Assembly: GCA_025363015.1 (NCBI GenBank)
Contig: JANYEQ010000012.1
Span: 1-48,233, forward strand
Direction of reading: 5' to 3'
Source of the DNA: Bacteroidota bacterium
GTDB lineage: Bacteria; Bacteroidota; Bacteroidia; B-17B0; Aurantibacillaceae
DNA length: 48,233 nucleotides
The notes below the pieces were generated by a model, which ran no database searches, was not told the DNA's origin, and saw only the letters and a program-made list of their open reading frames with translations. Numbering within the stretch: position 1 is the first letter of the stretch; each line of letters opens with the position of its first letter. Shown piece after piece: positions 1-7,800 of the stretch. A program made the position numbers and the translations under genes.

Positions 1-119
1 GCGCTTACTCTATTGAAGCTATAAATAAATATGGCGCTTTTAAAGGAAGTTTTTTAGGCATAAAACGTATTTTGCGTTGCCATCCTTGGGGTGGGCATGG
101 CTACGATCCTGTGCCCTAA
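1..119 (+). CDS. yidD: YidD, membrane protein insertion efficiency factor (3' end only)
   Basis: This is the last 39 codons of a gene whose start lies left of the window; the frame begins at base 3 and stops at 117-119. The translated end contains [14 protein letters not shown], the signature end of the small YidD family, which is thought to help YidC insert inner-membrane proteins. The start and the rest of the gene cannot be seen. The next gene converges on it from the minus strand after a 45-base gap in which I see no clear terminator. Confidence 0.9.
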   Translation, partial: AYSIEAINKYGAFKGSFLGIKRILRCHPWGGHGYDPVP

Positions 120-164
120 ATTACATTTTTGAAAAAACCAATATTACTTAAATTAAAATTGTGT

Positions 165-1322
165 TTAACTTAAGGCTTGTTTTAAATCTTCAATTAAATC
201 TTCAACATCTTCTACGCCAACACTTAAACGTAATAAATTATCAACTACTCCTGCTTTATCGCGTTCAGATTTTGGAATGCTGGCGTGTGTCATAGTGGCG
301 GGGTGATTAATTAACGATTCAACTCCGCCTAAACTTTCTGCTAAAGAAAATACTTTAAATGATGATGCTATTTTAAATGTATCAGCTTCAGTAGCATTTT
401 TTAAAACTATCGAAATCATGCCACCAAAATCGCGCATTTGTTTTTTTGCAATTAAATGGTTGGGATGATCTGTAAAACCAGGCCAATAAATTTTTTCTAT
501 TTTTGGATGCGTTTTTAAATACTCGGCTATTTTGCGTCCGTTAAAGCAATGGCGCTCCATGCGTAAATGCAAGGTTTTAATGCCACGCATTACTAAAAAA
601 CAATCCATTGGACCAGGGTTAGCACCACAGCTATTTAATATAAAATAAATTTGTTCGTGTAATGCATCGCTATTCGTAATTAAAGCACCCATTACAACAT
701 CACTATGTCCGCCTAAATATTTGGTAACGCTGTGCATCACAATATCGGCACCTAAAGCTAAGGGGTTTTGTAAATAAGGCGATGCAAAGGTATTATCAAC
801 AGCTAAAATCAAATTATTTTCTTTTGCAATTATTGAACAGGCTTCAATATCAATAATTTGCATAGTAGGATTGGTAGGCGTTTCTACCCAAATTAATTTA
901 GTGTTTGGATTAATATATTTTTTAATAGTATTAGCATCTGTTAAATTTATAAAGTGAAATTTAATGCCGTAGTTTTGGTAAATTTTTGTAAACATACGGT
1001 AACTACCACCATATAAATCATCGCCAGTAATTACTTCGTCGCCAGGACGTAACATGCGCATCACAGCATCGGTAGCACCCATACCGCTACTAAAGCATAC
1101 ACAATGCTTGCCATTTTCTAAGGCGGCAATGTTTTTTTGTAAGGCTTCGCGCGTTGGGTTTTTACCTCGTGCATAGCCATAACCTTTATTAACACCAGGG
1201 GCTTCTTGCACATATGTACTAGTTTGAAAAATGGGTGTCATAATTGCACCAGTACTAGGGTCGGCTTCGGCACCAGCATGTATAGCTTTAGTGCCAAATT
1301 TATGCTTTGAAAAATCGTTCAT
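165..1322 (-). CDS. Cys/Met metabolism PLP-dependent enzyme (cystathionine gamma-synthase/beta-lyase type)
   Basis: A 385-residue full-length member of the Cys/Met metabolism PLP enzyme family, which moves sulfur between cysteine and methionine precursors in the cytoplasm. Seen in the sequence: the TSTY and GYARGKNPTR stretches near the N terminus, SSGMGA in the cofactor-binding region, VETPTNP, and SVTKYLGGHSD with the likely PLP lysine at K201. The C terminus ends in LRLSVGVEDVEDLIEDLKQAL, usual for the family. Sequence alone does not separate cystathionine gamma-synthase, cystathionine beta-lyase and gamma-lyase, so no symbol is given. The ATG is followed at once by the conserved FGTKAIHAG region, which supports the start. 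Confidence 0.9.
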   Translation of the reverse strand: MNDFSKHKFGTKAIHAGAEADPSTGAIMTPIFQTSTYVQEAPGVNKGYGYARGKNPTREALQKNIAALENGKHCVCFSSGMGATDAVMRMLRPGDEVITGDDLYGGSYRMFTKIYQNYGIKFHFINLTDANTIKKYINPNTKLIWVETPTNPTMQIIDIEACSIIAKENNLILAVDNTFASPYLQNPLALGADIVMHSVTKYLGGHSDVVMGALITNSDALHEQIYFILNSCGANPGPMDCFLVMRGIKTLHLRMERHCFNGRKIAEYLKTHPKIEKIYWPGFTDHPNHLIAKKQMRDFGGMISIVLKNATEADTFKIASSFKVFSLAESLGGVESLINHPATMTHASIPKSERDKAGVVDNLLRLSVGVEDVEDLIEDLKQALS

Positions 1323-1332
1323 AAATAACGTG

Positions 1333-1701
1333 TTAGTTTAATTTGCATGCATAATGTTTATCGCCCTTGTTTGTAACAATAACTGATAAATTAAATGAAG
1401 AGGCTGGCACTGAGGTTAAAACAGTTTCATTATAAGGCTCGGTATAACTTATACAGTTATTTTTAGCTTGACGTTTAGTAATTTTTTCAAGTTTTTTATC
1501 TACCAATTGAACTTCATTTATTGGGGTTACAAATGATGTATCAGCTAAAGGTAAAGAACCAAAAAAACCTAACGTTAAATCCACCTTACCTGTAGTAGTT
1601 GATGTGCCAGTTTTTGTAATGGTGCAACTACATGTTCTGTCCTTTTTACAAGCGCACAATATTATAAATACTACTAAAAAAATTAAATTATTTTTTTTCA
1701 T
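1333..1701 (-). CDS. small predicted lipoprotein, function unknown
   Basis: A 122-residue protein with a lysine start (MKKNN), a hydrophobic stretch and then LCACKKD, which reads as a lipobox with the acylated cysteine near residue 19. The mature part is rich in Thr and Ser and has further cysteines (TCSCTITK, NNCISY, HYACKLN) that could pair in the periplasm. I recognise no family. It lies 10 bases upstream of the Cys/Met enzyme on the same strand and may be co-transcribed with it. A TAAATTTG -7 element lies on the minus strand at 1735-1742, about 33 bases before the ATG. Confidence 0.65.
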   Translation of the reverse strand: MKKNNLIFLVVFIILCACKKDRTCSCTITKTGTSTTTGKVDLTLGFFGSLPLADTSFVTPINEVQLVDKKLEKITKRQAKNNCISYTEPYNETVLTSVPASSFNLSVIVTNKGDKHYACKLN

Positions 1702-1734
1702 TTCTTTTTACTTTTTTTCGTTTTTGGCGTTTTA

Positions 1735-1742
1735 CAAATTTA
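1735..1742 (-). promoter_or_regulatory. -7 promoter element before the lipoprotein gene
   Basis: The minus strand reads TAAATTTG, an exact match to the Bacteroidota -7 consensus TAnnTTTG, upstream of the lipoprotein ATG at 1701. A TTTG lies further upstream (1758-1761) but at a 15-base spacing rather than the usual 19-21, so only the -7 box is well supported. Confidence 0.45.
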
Positions 1743-1812
1743 CCCAAACAATTAGGGCAAATCGGTTTAATTTTTTATTAGTATAATATTTACAAAAAGT
1801 ACATTCATATTT

Positions 1813-3165
1813 TTAAACAGTTCTATTAATATCAAATTGCTCTAAATAATCGGCTACTTTGCGTAAAAATGTTCCGCCTAAGCTACCATCTACTACTCTA
1901 TGGTCATAACTTAGACTTAAAAACATAAAATGTCTAATGCCAATCATATCGCCTTGTGGGGTTTCAATTACAGCTGGTTTCTTTTTAATTGTACCTACAG
2001 CCAAAATAGCAACTTGTGGTTGTAAAATAATAGGTGTACCCATCACGTTACCAAAGCCACCAACGTTGGTTAGGGTAAATGTTCCGCCTTGTATTTCATC
2101 GGGGTTTAGTTTATTAGCACGTGCGCGGCTTGCTAAATCATTTACTGATTTTGTAATACCTAGCAAGTTTTTTTCATCTGCATTTTTTATAACGGGTACA
2201 ATTAAATTGCCTGTTGGTAGGGCTGCAGCCATACCAATATTAATATTTTTGCGTTTAATTATTTTAGTACCCGTTTGATCAACGCTAACGTTAATCATCG
2301 GAAAATCTTTAATTGCCTTTGCAACAGCCTCTATAAATAAAGGTGTAAAGGTTAATTTTTCGCCTTCTTTTTTCTCAAATTCTTTTTTTATTTTATCGCG
2401 CCACAATACCATATTAGTCACATCGGCTTCTACAAACGAGGTTACATGAGGGCTCACGTGTTTACTCATTACCATATTATCGGCAATAATTTTACGCATT
2501 CTATCCATTTCAATAATTTCGTCACCAGCACCAACTGATACCGCTGGGCGATTAACAATTACAGCGTGTTCGCCTACCGAAGTTGCTATTTTATTTTTTC
2601 CTTCAGCTTGGTTTTGGTTAACCGTTTTTGCTTCTGATTCGTTTACGGCAACAGAAATAGTACCTTGTTTATTACGGTTAGGGATATAGGCTAAAATATC
2701 GGCTTTGGTAACACGGCCTTCTTGTCCTGTACCTTTTATATTATCTAATTCAGCTATTGAAACGCCTTCCTCTTTAGCAATACTTTTTACCAATGGTGAG
2801 TAAAATTTGGTTGAAGAGCCATAATCATTATTAGTAACTGGGGCAGCTATTGTAGTAGTTGCCGTAACTTTTGTTTCGGCTACTGGCGTTGCTGTTTTTG
2901 GCGTTTCGGTAGCCGTAGCATTTGCTTCGTTACTTATAACCGCAATTACAGTACCTACTTGTACTACATCGCCTTCTTTAAATAGGCATTTTGTTAGTGT
3001 GCCTTCAAACGGCGATGGAATTTCGCTATCCACTTTATCGGTTGCTATTTCTAAAATAGTTTCGTCGAGCTTAATTTTATCGCCCACGTTTTTTGTCCAT
3101 TTTATGATAGTGGCTTCTGCCACACTTTCGCCCATTTTAGGCATTATTAAATCAAAGTTTGCCAT
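1813..3165 (-). CDS. 2-oxoacid dehydrogenase E2 component (dihydrolipoamide acyltransferase)
   Basis: A 450-residue E2 core subunit. The domains, in order, are a lipoyl domain (about residues 2-77) with the lipoylated lysine K44 in EIATDKVDSEI; a linker rich in Ala, Thr and Val; a peripheral-subunit binding domain (about 118-158, SPLVKSIAKEEGVSIAEL then GTGQEGRVTKADILAY); a second linker; and the catalytic acyltransferase domain (about 215-448) with SYDHRVVDG, catalytic His at 422. It transfers acyl groups from the lipoyl arm to CoA. The substrate (pyruvate, branched-chain or 2-oxoglutarate) is not decidable from sequence alone. No E1 or E3 gene is adjacent; an E1 beta gene lies about 3.5 kb away. 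A strong promoter match lies at 3185-3215. Confidence 0.93.
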   Translation of the reverse strand: MANFDLIMPKMGESVAEATIIKWTKNVGDKIKLDETILEIATDKVDSEIPSPFEGTLTKCLFKEGDVVQVGTVIAVISNEANATATETPKTATPVAETKVTATTTIAAPVTNNDYGSSTKFYSPLVKSIAKEEGVSIAELDNIKGTGQEGRVTKADILAYIPNRNKQGTISVAVNESEAKTVNQNQAEGKNKIATSVGEHAVIVNRPAVSVGAGDEIIEMDRMRKIIADNMVMSKHVSPHVTSFVEADVTNMVLWRDKIKKEFEKKEGEKLTFTPLFIEAVAKAIKDFPMINVSVDQTGTKIIKRKNINIGMAAALPTGNLIVPVIKNADEKNLLGITKSVNDLASRARANKLNPDEIQGGTFTLTNVGGFGNVMGTPIILQPQVAILAVGTIKKKPAVIETPQGDMIGIRHFMFLSLSYDHRVVDGSLGGTFLRKVADYLEQFDINRTV

Positions 3166-3184
3166 TATTAATTGTATAGAAACA

Positions 3185-3215
3185 CAAAAATAGGCTTATA
3201 AATACGAAATACAAA
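3185..3215 (-). promoter_or_regulatory. promoter of the E2 gene (full Bacteroidota consensus)
   Basis: On the minus strand TTTG (3215-3212) is followed after exactly 19 bases by TATTTTTG (3192-3185), matching the Bacteroidota consensus TTTG-N19-TAnnTTTG at both boxes. Transcription would start around 3178-3180, about 13-15 bases before the ATG at 3165. The region is shared with the divergent clpX gene. Confidence 0.7.
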
Positions 3216-3229
3216 AAATTGTGTAAACA

Positions 3230-3258
3230 ATTGGTAAAAATGGGTTGTTATTGGTAAA
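3230..3258 (+). repeat. direct repeat pair ATTGGTAAA spaced two helical turns
   Basis: ATTGGTAAA occurs at 3230-3238 and again at 3250-3258, a spacing of exactly 20 bases, just upstream of a near-consensus -7 box TATCTTTA (3264-3271) for clpX. Two sites on one face of the helix could bind a regulator, but no binding protein is known from the sequence. Confidence 0.35.
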
Positions 3259-3288
3259 TATAATATCTTTACATAATAATTAATTAAA

Positions 3289-4533
3289 ATGTCTAAAGAA
3301 ACCATATTACGTTGCTCAATGTGTGGGCGCGATAAAAAAGAAACTAAAATTTTAATAGCGGGCATAAACGGGCACATTTGCGATAATTGTGTTACGCAAG
3401 CTTATACCATAGTAAAAGAAGAAAATGGAGGTAATCAAAAACAACAAATACAACAAGCCCTTAATTTACTAAAACCTACTGCTATTAAACAAAAATTAGA
3501 TGAGTACGTTATAGGGCAAGATGACGCTAAAAAAGTGTTAAGTGTTGCGGTTTACAATCATTTTAAACGCATTGCACATGTTGCAAAAAGTAATACTGAA
3601 GAAATTGAAATTGATAAAAGTAACCTAATTTTAGTGGGCGAAACAGGAACGGGTAAAACGCTATTAGCTCGTACCATTGCTAAAATGCTTAATGTGCCTT
3701 TTTGTATTGCCGATGCCACGGTTTTAACGGAGGCTGGCTATGTGGGTGAAGATGTAGAAAGTATATTAACACGTTTATTACAAGCGGCAGATTATGATGT
3801 AGCCGCTGCCGAAAAAGGTATTGTATTTATTGATGAGGTAGATAAAATTGCTCGCAAAAGCGATAATCCTTCTATATCTCGCGATGTAAGTGGAGAGGGT
3901 GTACAACAAGCCATGCTTAAATTATTAGAAGGTACTATTGTGAATGTGCCGCCACAAGGTGGACGCAAGCACCCCGATGCAAAGATGATACAAGTAAATA
4001 CTAAAAATATTTTATTTATTTGTGGAGGTGCTTTTGATGGCATTGAGAAAAAAATTGCTAACCGTTTAAATACGCAAGCGGTAGGCTACTCAGCAAGCGT
4101 GTTGGCGAATGAAGTGGATAAAACAAATTTACTGCAATATATTAGTCCACAAGATTTAAAAGCATTTGGCTTAATACCAGAGTTAATTGGGCGTTTACCA
4201 GTACTTACGTATTTAAAACCTTTAGATAGAGCAACCCTACGTAGTATTTTAACCGAGCCAAAAAATGCTTTAATAAAACAGTACGCTCATTTATTTAAAA
4301 TGGAAGGCTGTAAATTAAGTGTAGATGAAGAGGTACTCAACTTAATAGTTGATAAAGCTCTTGAGTTTAAGCTAGGTGCACGTGGCTTGCGTAGTATTTG
4401 CGAAGCTATTATTACAGATGTAATGTATACCCTGCCTAGCGAAGAAAAACCTACCAAGCAACTTACCATTACTTTAGATTATGCTATGCAAAAATTAAAA
4501 AACGCACGTTTAACGCATTTGCAAGTTGCTTAA
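3289..4533 (+). CDS. clpX: ATP-dependent Clp protease ATP-binding subunit ClpX
   Basis: A 414-residue full-length ClpX, the AAA+ unfoldase that recognises tagged proteins and feeds them to ClpP. Seen: an N-terminal zinc-binding domain with C9, C12, C31 and C34 (CSMCG and CDNC), Walker A GETGTGKT near residues 117-124, the pore loop GYVGEDV, Walker [13 protein letters not shown], the arginine-rich [19 protein letters not shown] segment, and [11 protein letters not shown] in the large domain. clpP is not adjacent. The stop codon lies inside a hairpin shared with the convergent monooxygenase gene. Confidence 0.97.
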   Translation: MSKETILRCSMCGRDKKETKILIAGINGHICDNCVTQAYTIVKEENGGNQKQQIQQALNLLKPTAIKQKLDEYVIGQDDAKKVLSVAVYNHFKRIAHVAKSNTEEIEIDKSNLILVGETGTGKTLLARTIAKMLNVPFCIADATVLTEAGYVGEDVESILTRLLQAADYDVAAAEKGIVFIDEVDKIARKSDNPSISRDVSGEGVQQAMLKLLEGTIVNVPPQGGRKHPDAKMIQVNTKNILFICGGAFDGIEKKIANRLNTQAVGYSASVLANEVDKTNLLQYISPQDLKAFGLIPELIGRLPVLTYLKPLDRATLRSILTEPKNALIKQYAHLFKMEGCKLSVDEEVLNLIVDKALEFKLGARGLRSICEAIITDVMYTLPSEEKPTKQLTITLDYAMQKLKNARLTHLQVA

Positions 4534-4560
4534 GTAAAAATAACTTTTATTTTAACTTAA
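4530..4560. terminator. bidirectional terminator between clpX and the ABM gene
   Basis: TTAAGTAAAAATAA (4530-4543) pairs with TTATTTTAACTTAA (4547-4560) at 13 of 14 positions around a 3-base loop. The A-rich left and T-rich right arms would give a U-tract on either strand. It overlaps both stop codons (clpX at 4531-4533, the minus-strand gene at 4552-4554). It has almost no GC, so its strength is uncertain. Confidence 0.5.
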
Positions 4561-4842
4561 AACTTCTGCCACACTCCAGGCTTGTGGTTTGTCATTAAAT
4601 AAAATTTTGGTAGCGCCCCATACGGTGTTAAATAATTCAGAGTTTCTATATGCTTCAATACTTTCTTCGTTATCCCACAAACTGTAGGTAAAAAATACAC
4701 AAGGGTTATTTTTATCTTGCAATAATTCTACATGCTGGCAGCCTTTAAAGCTTTTAATATGTTGCCAATTATTTTTAAAAATAGTTTTAAAAGTATTAAT
4801 ATGTTCGAGTTTAAAACTCATTTTTACAATGCGCTTAATCAT
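4552..4842 (-). CDS. antibiotic biosynthesis monooxygenase (ABM) domain protein
   Basis: A 96-residue single-domain protein of the dimeric alpha+beta barrel ABM family. The evidence is the arrangement FKNNWQHIKSFKGCQHVELLQDKN followed by FFTYSLWDNEESIEAYRNSELFNTVWGATKILF, in which a strand, the small-aromatic WDNEE turn and the F...W pair are typical. Members include quinol monooxygenases and heme-degrading enzymes, so the substrate is unknown. The start overlaps the end of the upstream adenosyltransferase gene by 8 bases on the same strand, so the two are probably translated from one mRNA. Confidence 0.75.
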   Translation of the reverse strand: MIKRIVKMSFKLEHINTFKTIFKNNWQHIKSFKGCQHVELLQDKNNPCVFFTYSLWDNEESIEAYRNSELFNTVWGATKILFNDKPQAWSVAEVLS

Positions 4843-5653
4843 AAAATTCTATTATTAAATCAAAATCTAATCTATTGCCTATATCTCGTGGACATAGCAT
4901 ATTATAGGCACTTTTACCATTTACAGCTATTTCTAAATATCCAAAACTATTAAATAAAGCTAAGGGGTCGCCTATTTTTACCTCGTCGTAAGTATTACTA
5001 ATTTCATCTATACGCTTTCCTGGTAAGGCTATTATAAATTTTTTTTTACCAACAATGTTTACAAACTGTTGTTTGGTAACGTTGGTAATAATATTTCCAA
5101 AATCATCAATATAAATACTTTTTCCACGCAAAAAATTGCCATTTACGTAGCATTCATATTGGGTAGCTTTGTAGTAATCATTAGTTAAACTACTAATACT
5201 TTGCAAATCATTGTTTTGTAGTAAGTGGTTTGCCACATCAACAAAAATATCCTTTAAAAAAAAATGGTGTTTGCTATTGTCTTCATAAAAAATTTGATAA
5301 ACAGGTTCGCTAAATTCTTTATCAATCAAAGTAAAAAGGCCGTTATCGGGACAAATTATGTATTGATTTTTGTAATAGCTTACCAAGTAACGCGTGTTAT
5401 CAATAGTTTGGCTTTTATTATTACCGCTACTATCAACTATAAATTTTACAGCAACTAAGTGTATGGTGTTTTTTGGAAAATAGGGCAAAGCATTTTTTAA
5501 AATAAAAGCCGCATCAGCAATGGTATTATCTTTAATATCGCAACTTAAATCAATAATGGTTGTATTTAAGTTTGCAGAAATAAGCTTAGCTTTAACAATT
5601 GCCAGGTAAGGGTCGCGATAGCCTAAATCGGTTGTTAATGTTACAATGCTCAT
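4835..5653 (-). CDS. SAM hydroxide adenosyltransferase (DUF62 family)
   Basis: A 272-residue protein of the DUF62/fluorinase-related family, which splits S-adenosylmethionine with hydroxide to adenosine and methionine. Seen: the N-terminal VTLTTDLGYRDPYLAIVKAKL, then IIDLSCDIKDNTIADAAFILKNA, the ICPDNGLFTLI segment, and the C-terminal domain with IYIDDFGNIITNV. These are characteristic of the family, and the length is normal. It overlaps the downstream ABM gene by 8 bases. A consensus -7 element (TATTTTTG) lies at 5659-5666, very close to the ATG. Confidence 0.87.
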   Translation of the reverse strand: MSIVTLTTDLGYRDPYLAIVKAKLISANLNTTIIDLSCDIKDNTIADAAFILKNALPYFPKNTIHLVAVKFIVDSSGNNKSQTIDNTRYLVSYYKNQYIICPDNGLFTLIDKEFSEPVYQIFYEDNSKHHFFLKDIFVDVANHLLQNNDLQSISSLTNDYYKATQYECYVNGNFLRGKSIYIDDFGNIITNVTKQQFVNIVGKKKFIIALPGKRIDEISNTYDEVKIGDPLALFNSFGYLEIAVNGKSAYNMLCPRDIGNRLDFDLIIEFYD

Positions 5654-5658
5654 CTGTT

Positions 5659-5666
5659 CAAAAATA
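5659..5666 (-). promoter_or_regulatory. -7 promoter element before the SAM hydroxide adenosyltransferase gene
   Basis: The minus strand reads TATTTTTG, matching TAnnTTTG, ending 6 bases before the ATG at 5653. This predicts a leaderless or nearly leaderless mRNA. No TTTG at 19-21 bases upstream was found. Confidence 0.4.
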
Positions 5667-5749
5667 ACTAATATTTACTGTTTTAAAATTGCTATTCTTG
5701 ACGATAGATTAACAAGGTTATAAACAAATAAAAGCTCTAAAAAATACTA

Positions 5750-6700
5750 ATGACAGAAAAATTAATAACCCTTGATAGCGTTGAACCTGTTGAAATTTAT
5801 GGTGTAAACGATGTAAAATTAAATGTAATAAAAAAGCATTTTCCTAAATTAAAACTAATTGCGCGTGGCTATTCTTTAAAAGTTTTGGGCGAACAAAATG
5901 AAATTGTACGTTTTGAAAAAAAATTAGAAATGTTGGTAGAGCATTACCATAAAAGCGGCGTATTAACCGATACTGTAATTGAGAGATTATTGGGGCAAAC
6001 GGGAGATAATTTATTAGAACAAAAAGAAGAAAATTTAGGAAGTGATGTAATTTTATTTGGCAATAACGGCTTAGTAATTAAAGCTAAAACCGACAATCAA
6101 CGCCGTTTAGTAAGTAGTGTAATAAAAAACGATATGCTGTTTGCTGTAGGGCCTGCAGGTACTGGGAAAACGTATACAGCGGTTGCTTTAGCAGTAAAGG
6201 CTTTAAAAAATAAAGAAGTAAAACGTATTATTTTAACTCGCCCCGCCGTTGAAGCGGGAGAAAATTTAGGTTTTTTGCCAGGAGATTTAAAGGAAAAATT
6301 AGACCCTTACATGCAACCTTTATATGATGCTTTAAATGACATGGTGCCTGCAGACAAATTAAATCAATACATAGAAAACCGAATTATACAAATTGCACCC
6401 TTAGCTTTTATGCGTGGACGCACTTTAGATAATGCTTTTGTAATTTTAGATGAGGCGCAAAACACTACTGAAAGCCAAATGAAAATGTTTTTAACGCGCA
6501 TGGGGGCTAATGCTAAATTTATTGTAACGGGCGATGTTACTCAAATTGATTTACCTAGCAAACAAGCCAGCGGATTAATACAAGCTATTAAACTTTTAAA
6601 AAATGTAGAAGGAATAGATATTATTACTTTAGATAATACCGATGTTATACGTCATAAACTAGTTAAAAGTATAATTGAAAGGTACGAAACGAATAAGTAA
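5750..6700 (+). CDS. PhoH family protein (predicted ATPase)
   Basis: A 316-residue PhoH-like ATPase of the YbeZ type. An N-terminal nucleic-acid-binding-like region (about 1-90) precedes the P-loop domain. Walker A is GPAGTGKTYTA near residues 134-144, RPAVEAGENLGFLPGDL is the family signature, and Walker B is FVILDEAQNT near 230-239, followed by TGDVTQIDLP. Family members are linked to RNA metabolism together with the YbeY endoribonuclease, which is not encoded nearby. The stop lies 6 bases from the end of the convergent pdhB gene. Confidence 0.93.
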   Translation: MTEKLITLDSVEPVEIYGVNDVKLNVIKKHFPKLKLIARGYSLKVLGEQNEIVRFEKKLEMLVEHYHKSGVLTDTVIERLLGQTGDNLLEQKEENLGSDVILFGNNGLVIKAKTDNQRRLVSSVIKNDMLFAVGPAGTGKTYTAVALAVKALKNKEVKRIILTRPAVEAGENLGFLPGDLKEKLDPYMQPLYDALNDMVPADKLNQYIENRIIQIAPLAFMRGRTLDNAFVILDEAQNTTESQMKMFLTRMGANAKFIVTGDVTQIDLPSKQASGLIQAIKLLKNVEGIDIITLDNTDVIRHKLVKSIIERYETNK

Positions 6701-6706
6701 TTATTT

Positions 6707-7690
6707 TTATTTACTCACATACATTACCTCTTTTACTGCTTTAATAACTTTGGTAACGTTTGGTAAACTTGCTTCTATTAAAGTTGGAGCATAAGGTAAT
6801 GGAGTATCGGCAGTGGTAATACGTAATATTGGCGAATCTAAATAATCAAATGCATCTTTTTGAACTTTAAAAGCAATTTCGCTAGAAATGCTGGCTAAAG
6901 GCCAAGCTTCTTCTACTATTACCAAGCGGTTTGTTTTTTTAACAGAGTTAATAACTGTTTCATAATCAATTGGGCGAACGGTTCTTAAATCAACTACTTC
7001 GGCATTAATGCCTTCCGCTTCTAATTCTTTTGCAGCAGCCATTGCCACTTTTAATATTTTTCCAAAACTAACAATAGTTACATCGCTACCTTGTTTTTTA
7101 ATATCGGCAACGCCAATAGGAATGATGTATTCTTCTTCAGGTACTTCGCCTTTATCGCCATACATTTGTTCACTTTCCATAAAAATAACAGGATCGTTAT
7201 CGCGAATAGCGCTTTTTAATAAGCCTTTAGCGTCGTAAGGATTACTTGGTACAATTACTTTTAAACCTGGGCAATTTGCAAACCAATTTTCAAAAGCTTG
7301 AGAGTGTTGCGAGCTCAGCATCCCTGCACTAGCAGTTGGGCCACGAAATACAATTGGGCAATTATATTGTCCACCACTCATACTATATATTTTTGCGGCA
7401 CTATTAATAATTTGATCAATAGCCACTAAACTAAAATTAAAGGTCATAAATTCAATTATTGGGCGTAAACCATTACAAGCAGCTCCCACGCCAATTCCTG
7501 CAAAGCCAAGTTCGGCAATGGGGGTGTCAATTACACGTTTTTCACCAAATTCGGCTAACATACCTTTACTTACTTTATAAGCGCCATTGTACTCAGCAAC
7601 TTCTTCGCCCATTAAAAAAATATTTTTGTCAATGCGCATCTCTTCACTCATTGCTTCGCGTAAGGCTTCTCTAAATTCAATTGTTCTCAT
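6707..7690 (-). CDS. pdhB: pyruvate dehydrogenase E1 component, beta subunit
   Basis: A 327-residue transketolase-like subunit of the heterodimeric E1. It pairs with an alpha subunit and decarboxylates pyruvate using thiamine diphosphate. Seen: FREALREAMSEEMRID, FLMGEEVAEYNGAYKVSKG (the ThDP-contacting glutamate region), RVIDTPIAELGFAGIGVGAA, GGQYNCPIVFRGP, SSQHSQAFENWFANCPGLKV, and the C-terminal domain with VVDLRTVRPID. I place the start at the ATG at 7690 (MRTIEFREAL). An in-frame extension to 7747 is possible, but it runs through the promoter and is not family-like. The E1 alpha gene is not in the window. Confidence 0.93.
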   Translation of the reverse strand: MRTIEFREALREAMSEEMRIDKNIFLMGEEVAEYNGAYKVSKGMLAEFGEKRVIDTPIAELGFAGIGVGAACNGLRPIIEFMTFNFSLVAIDQIINSAAKIYSMSGGQYNCPIVFRGPTASAGMLSSQHSQAFENWFANCPGLKVIVPSNPYDAKGLLKSAIRDNDPVIFMESEQMYGDKGEVPEEEYIIPIGVADIKKQGSDVTIVSFGKILKVAMAAAKELEAEGINAEVVDLRTVRPIDYETVINSVKKTNRLVIVEEAWPLASISSEIAFKVQKDAFDYLDSPILRITTADTPLPYAPTLIEASLPNVTKVIKAVKEVMYVSK

Positions 7691-7708
7691 AAATAATATA
7701 TTGTTTTT

Positions 7709-7716
7709 CAAAAATA
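7709..7716 (-). promoter_or_regulatory. -7 promoter element before pdhB
   Basis: The minus strand carries TATTTTTG, an exact TAnnTTTG match 18 bases before the ATG at 7690, in the divergent region shared with the Fic gene. No matching -33 box was found at the usual distance. Confidence 0.45.
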
Positions 7717-7740
7717 CTAATAAAAAATGTTTTAAAATAA

Positions 7741-7771
7741 TTTGCAAATTAATAAAAAATGACTAAATTTG
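7741..7771 (+). promoter_or_regulatory. promoter of the HTH-Fic gene (full Bacteroidota consensus)
   Basis: TTTG at 7741-7744 is followed after exactly 19 bases by TAAATTTG at 7764-7771, an exact match to TTTG-N19-TAnnTTTG. The predicted transcription start is about 7777-7780. That is downstream of an in-frame ATG at 7759, so the protein should start at the later ATG at 7801. Confidence 0.7.
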
Positions 7772-7773
7772 TA

Positions 7774-7790
7774 ATGACAGATAATGTCAT
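7774..7790. promoter_or_regulatory. candidate operator: palindrome over the Fic gene's start of transcription
   Basis: ATGACA (7774-7779) and TGTCAT (7785-7790) form a perfect 6-base inverted repeat around the 5-base spacer GATAA. It begins 2 bases after the -7 box and ends 10 bases before the ATG at 7801. The adjacent gene encodes an XRE-type helix-turn-helix domain, and such proteins often bind short palindromes in their own promoter, so autoregulation is the natural inference. Confidence 0.5.
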
Positions 7791-7800
7791 ATATAATTTA

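Noticed and set aside
7691-7747. N-terminal extension of pdhB by 19 residues
   Set aside because: The added residues are not family-like, and the region holds a -7 box for pdhB and the -33 box of the Fic promoter.
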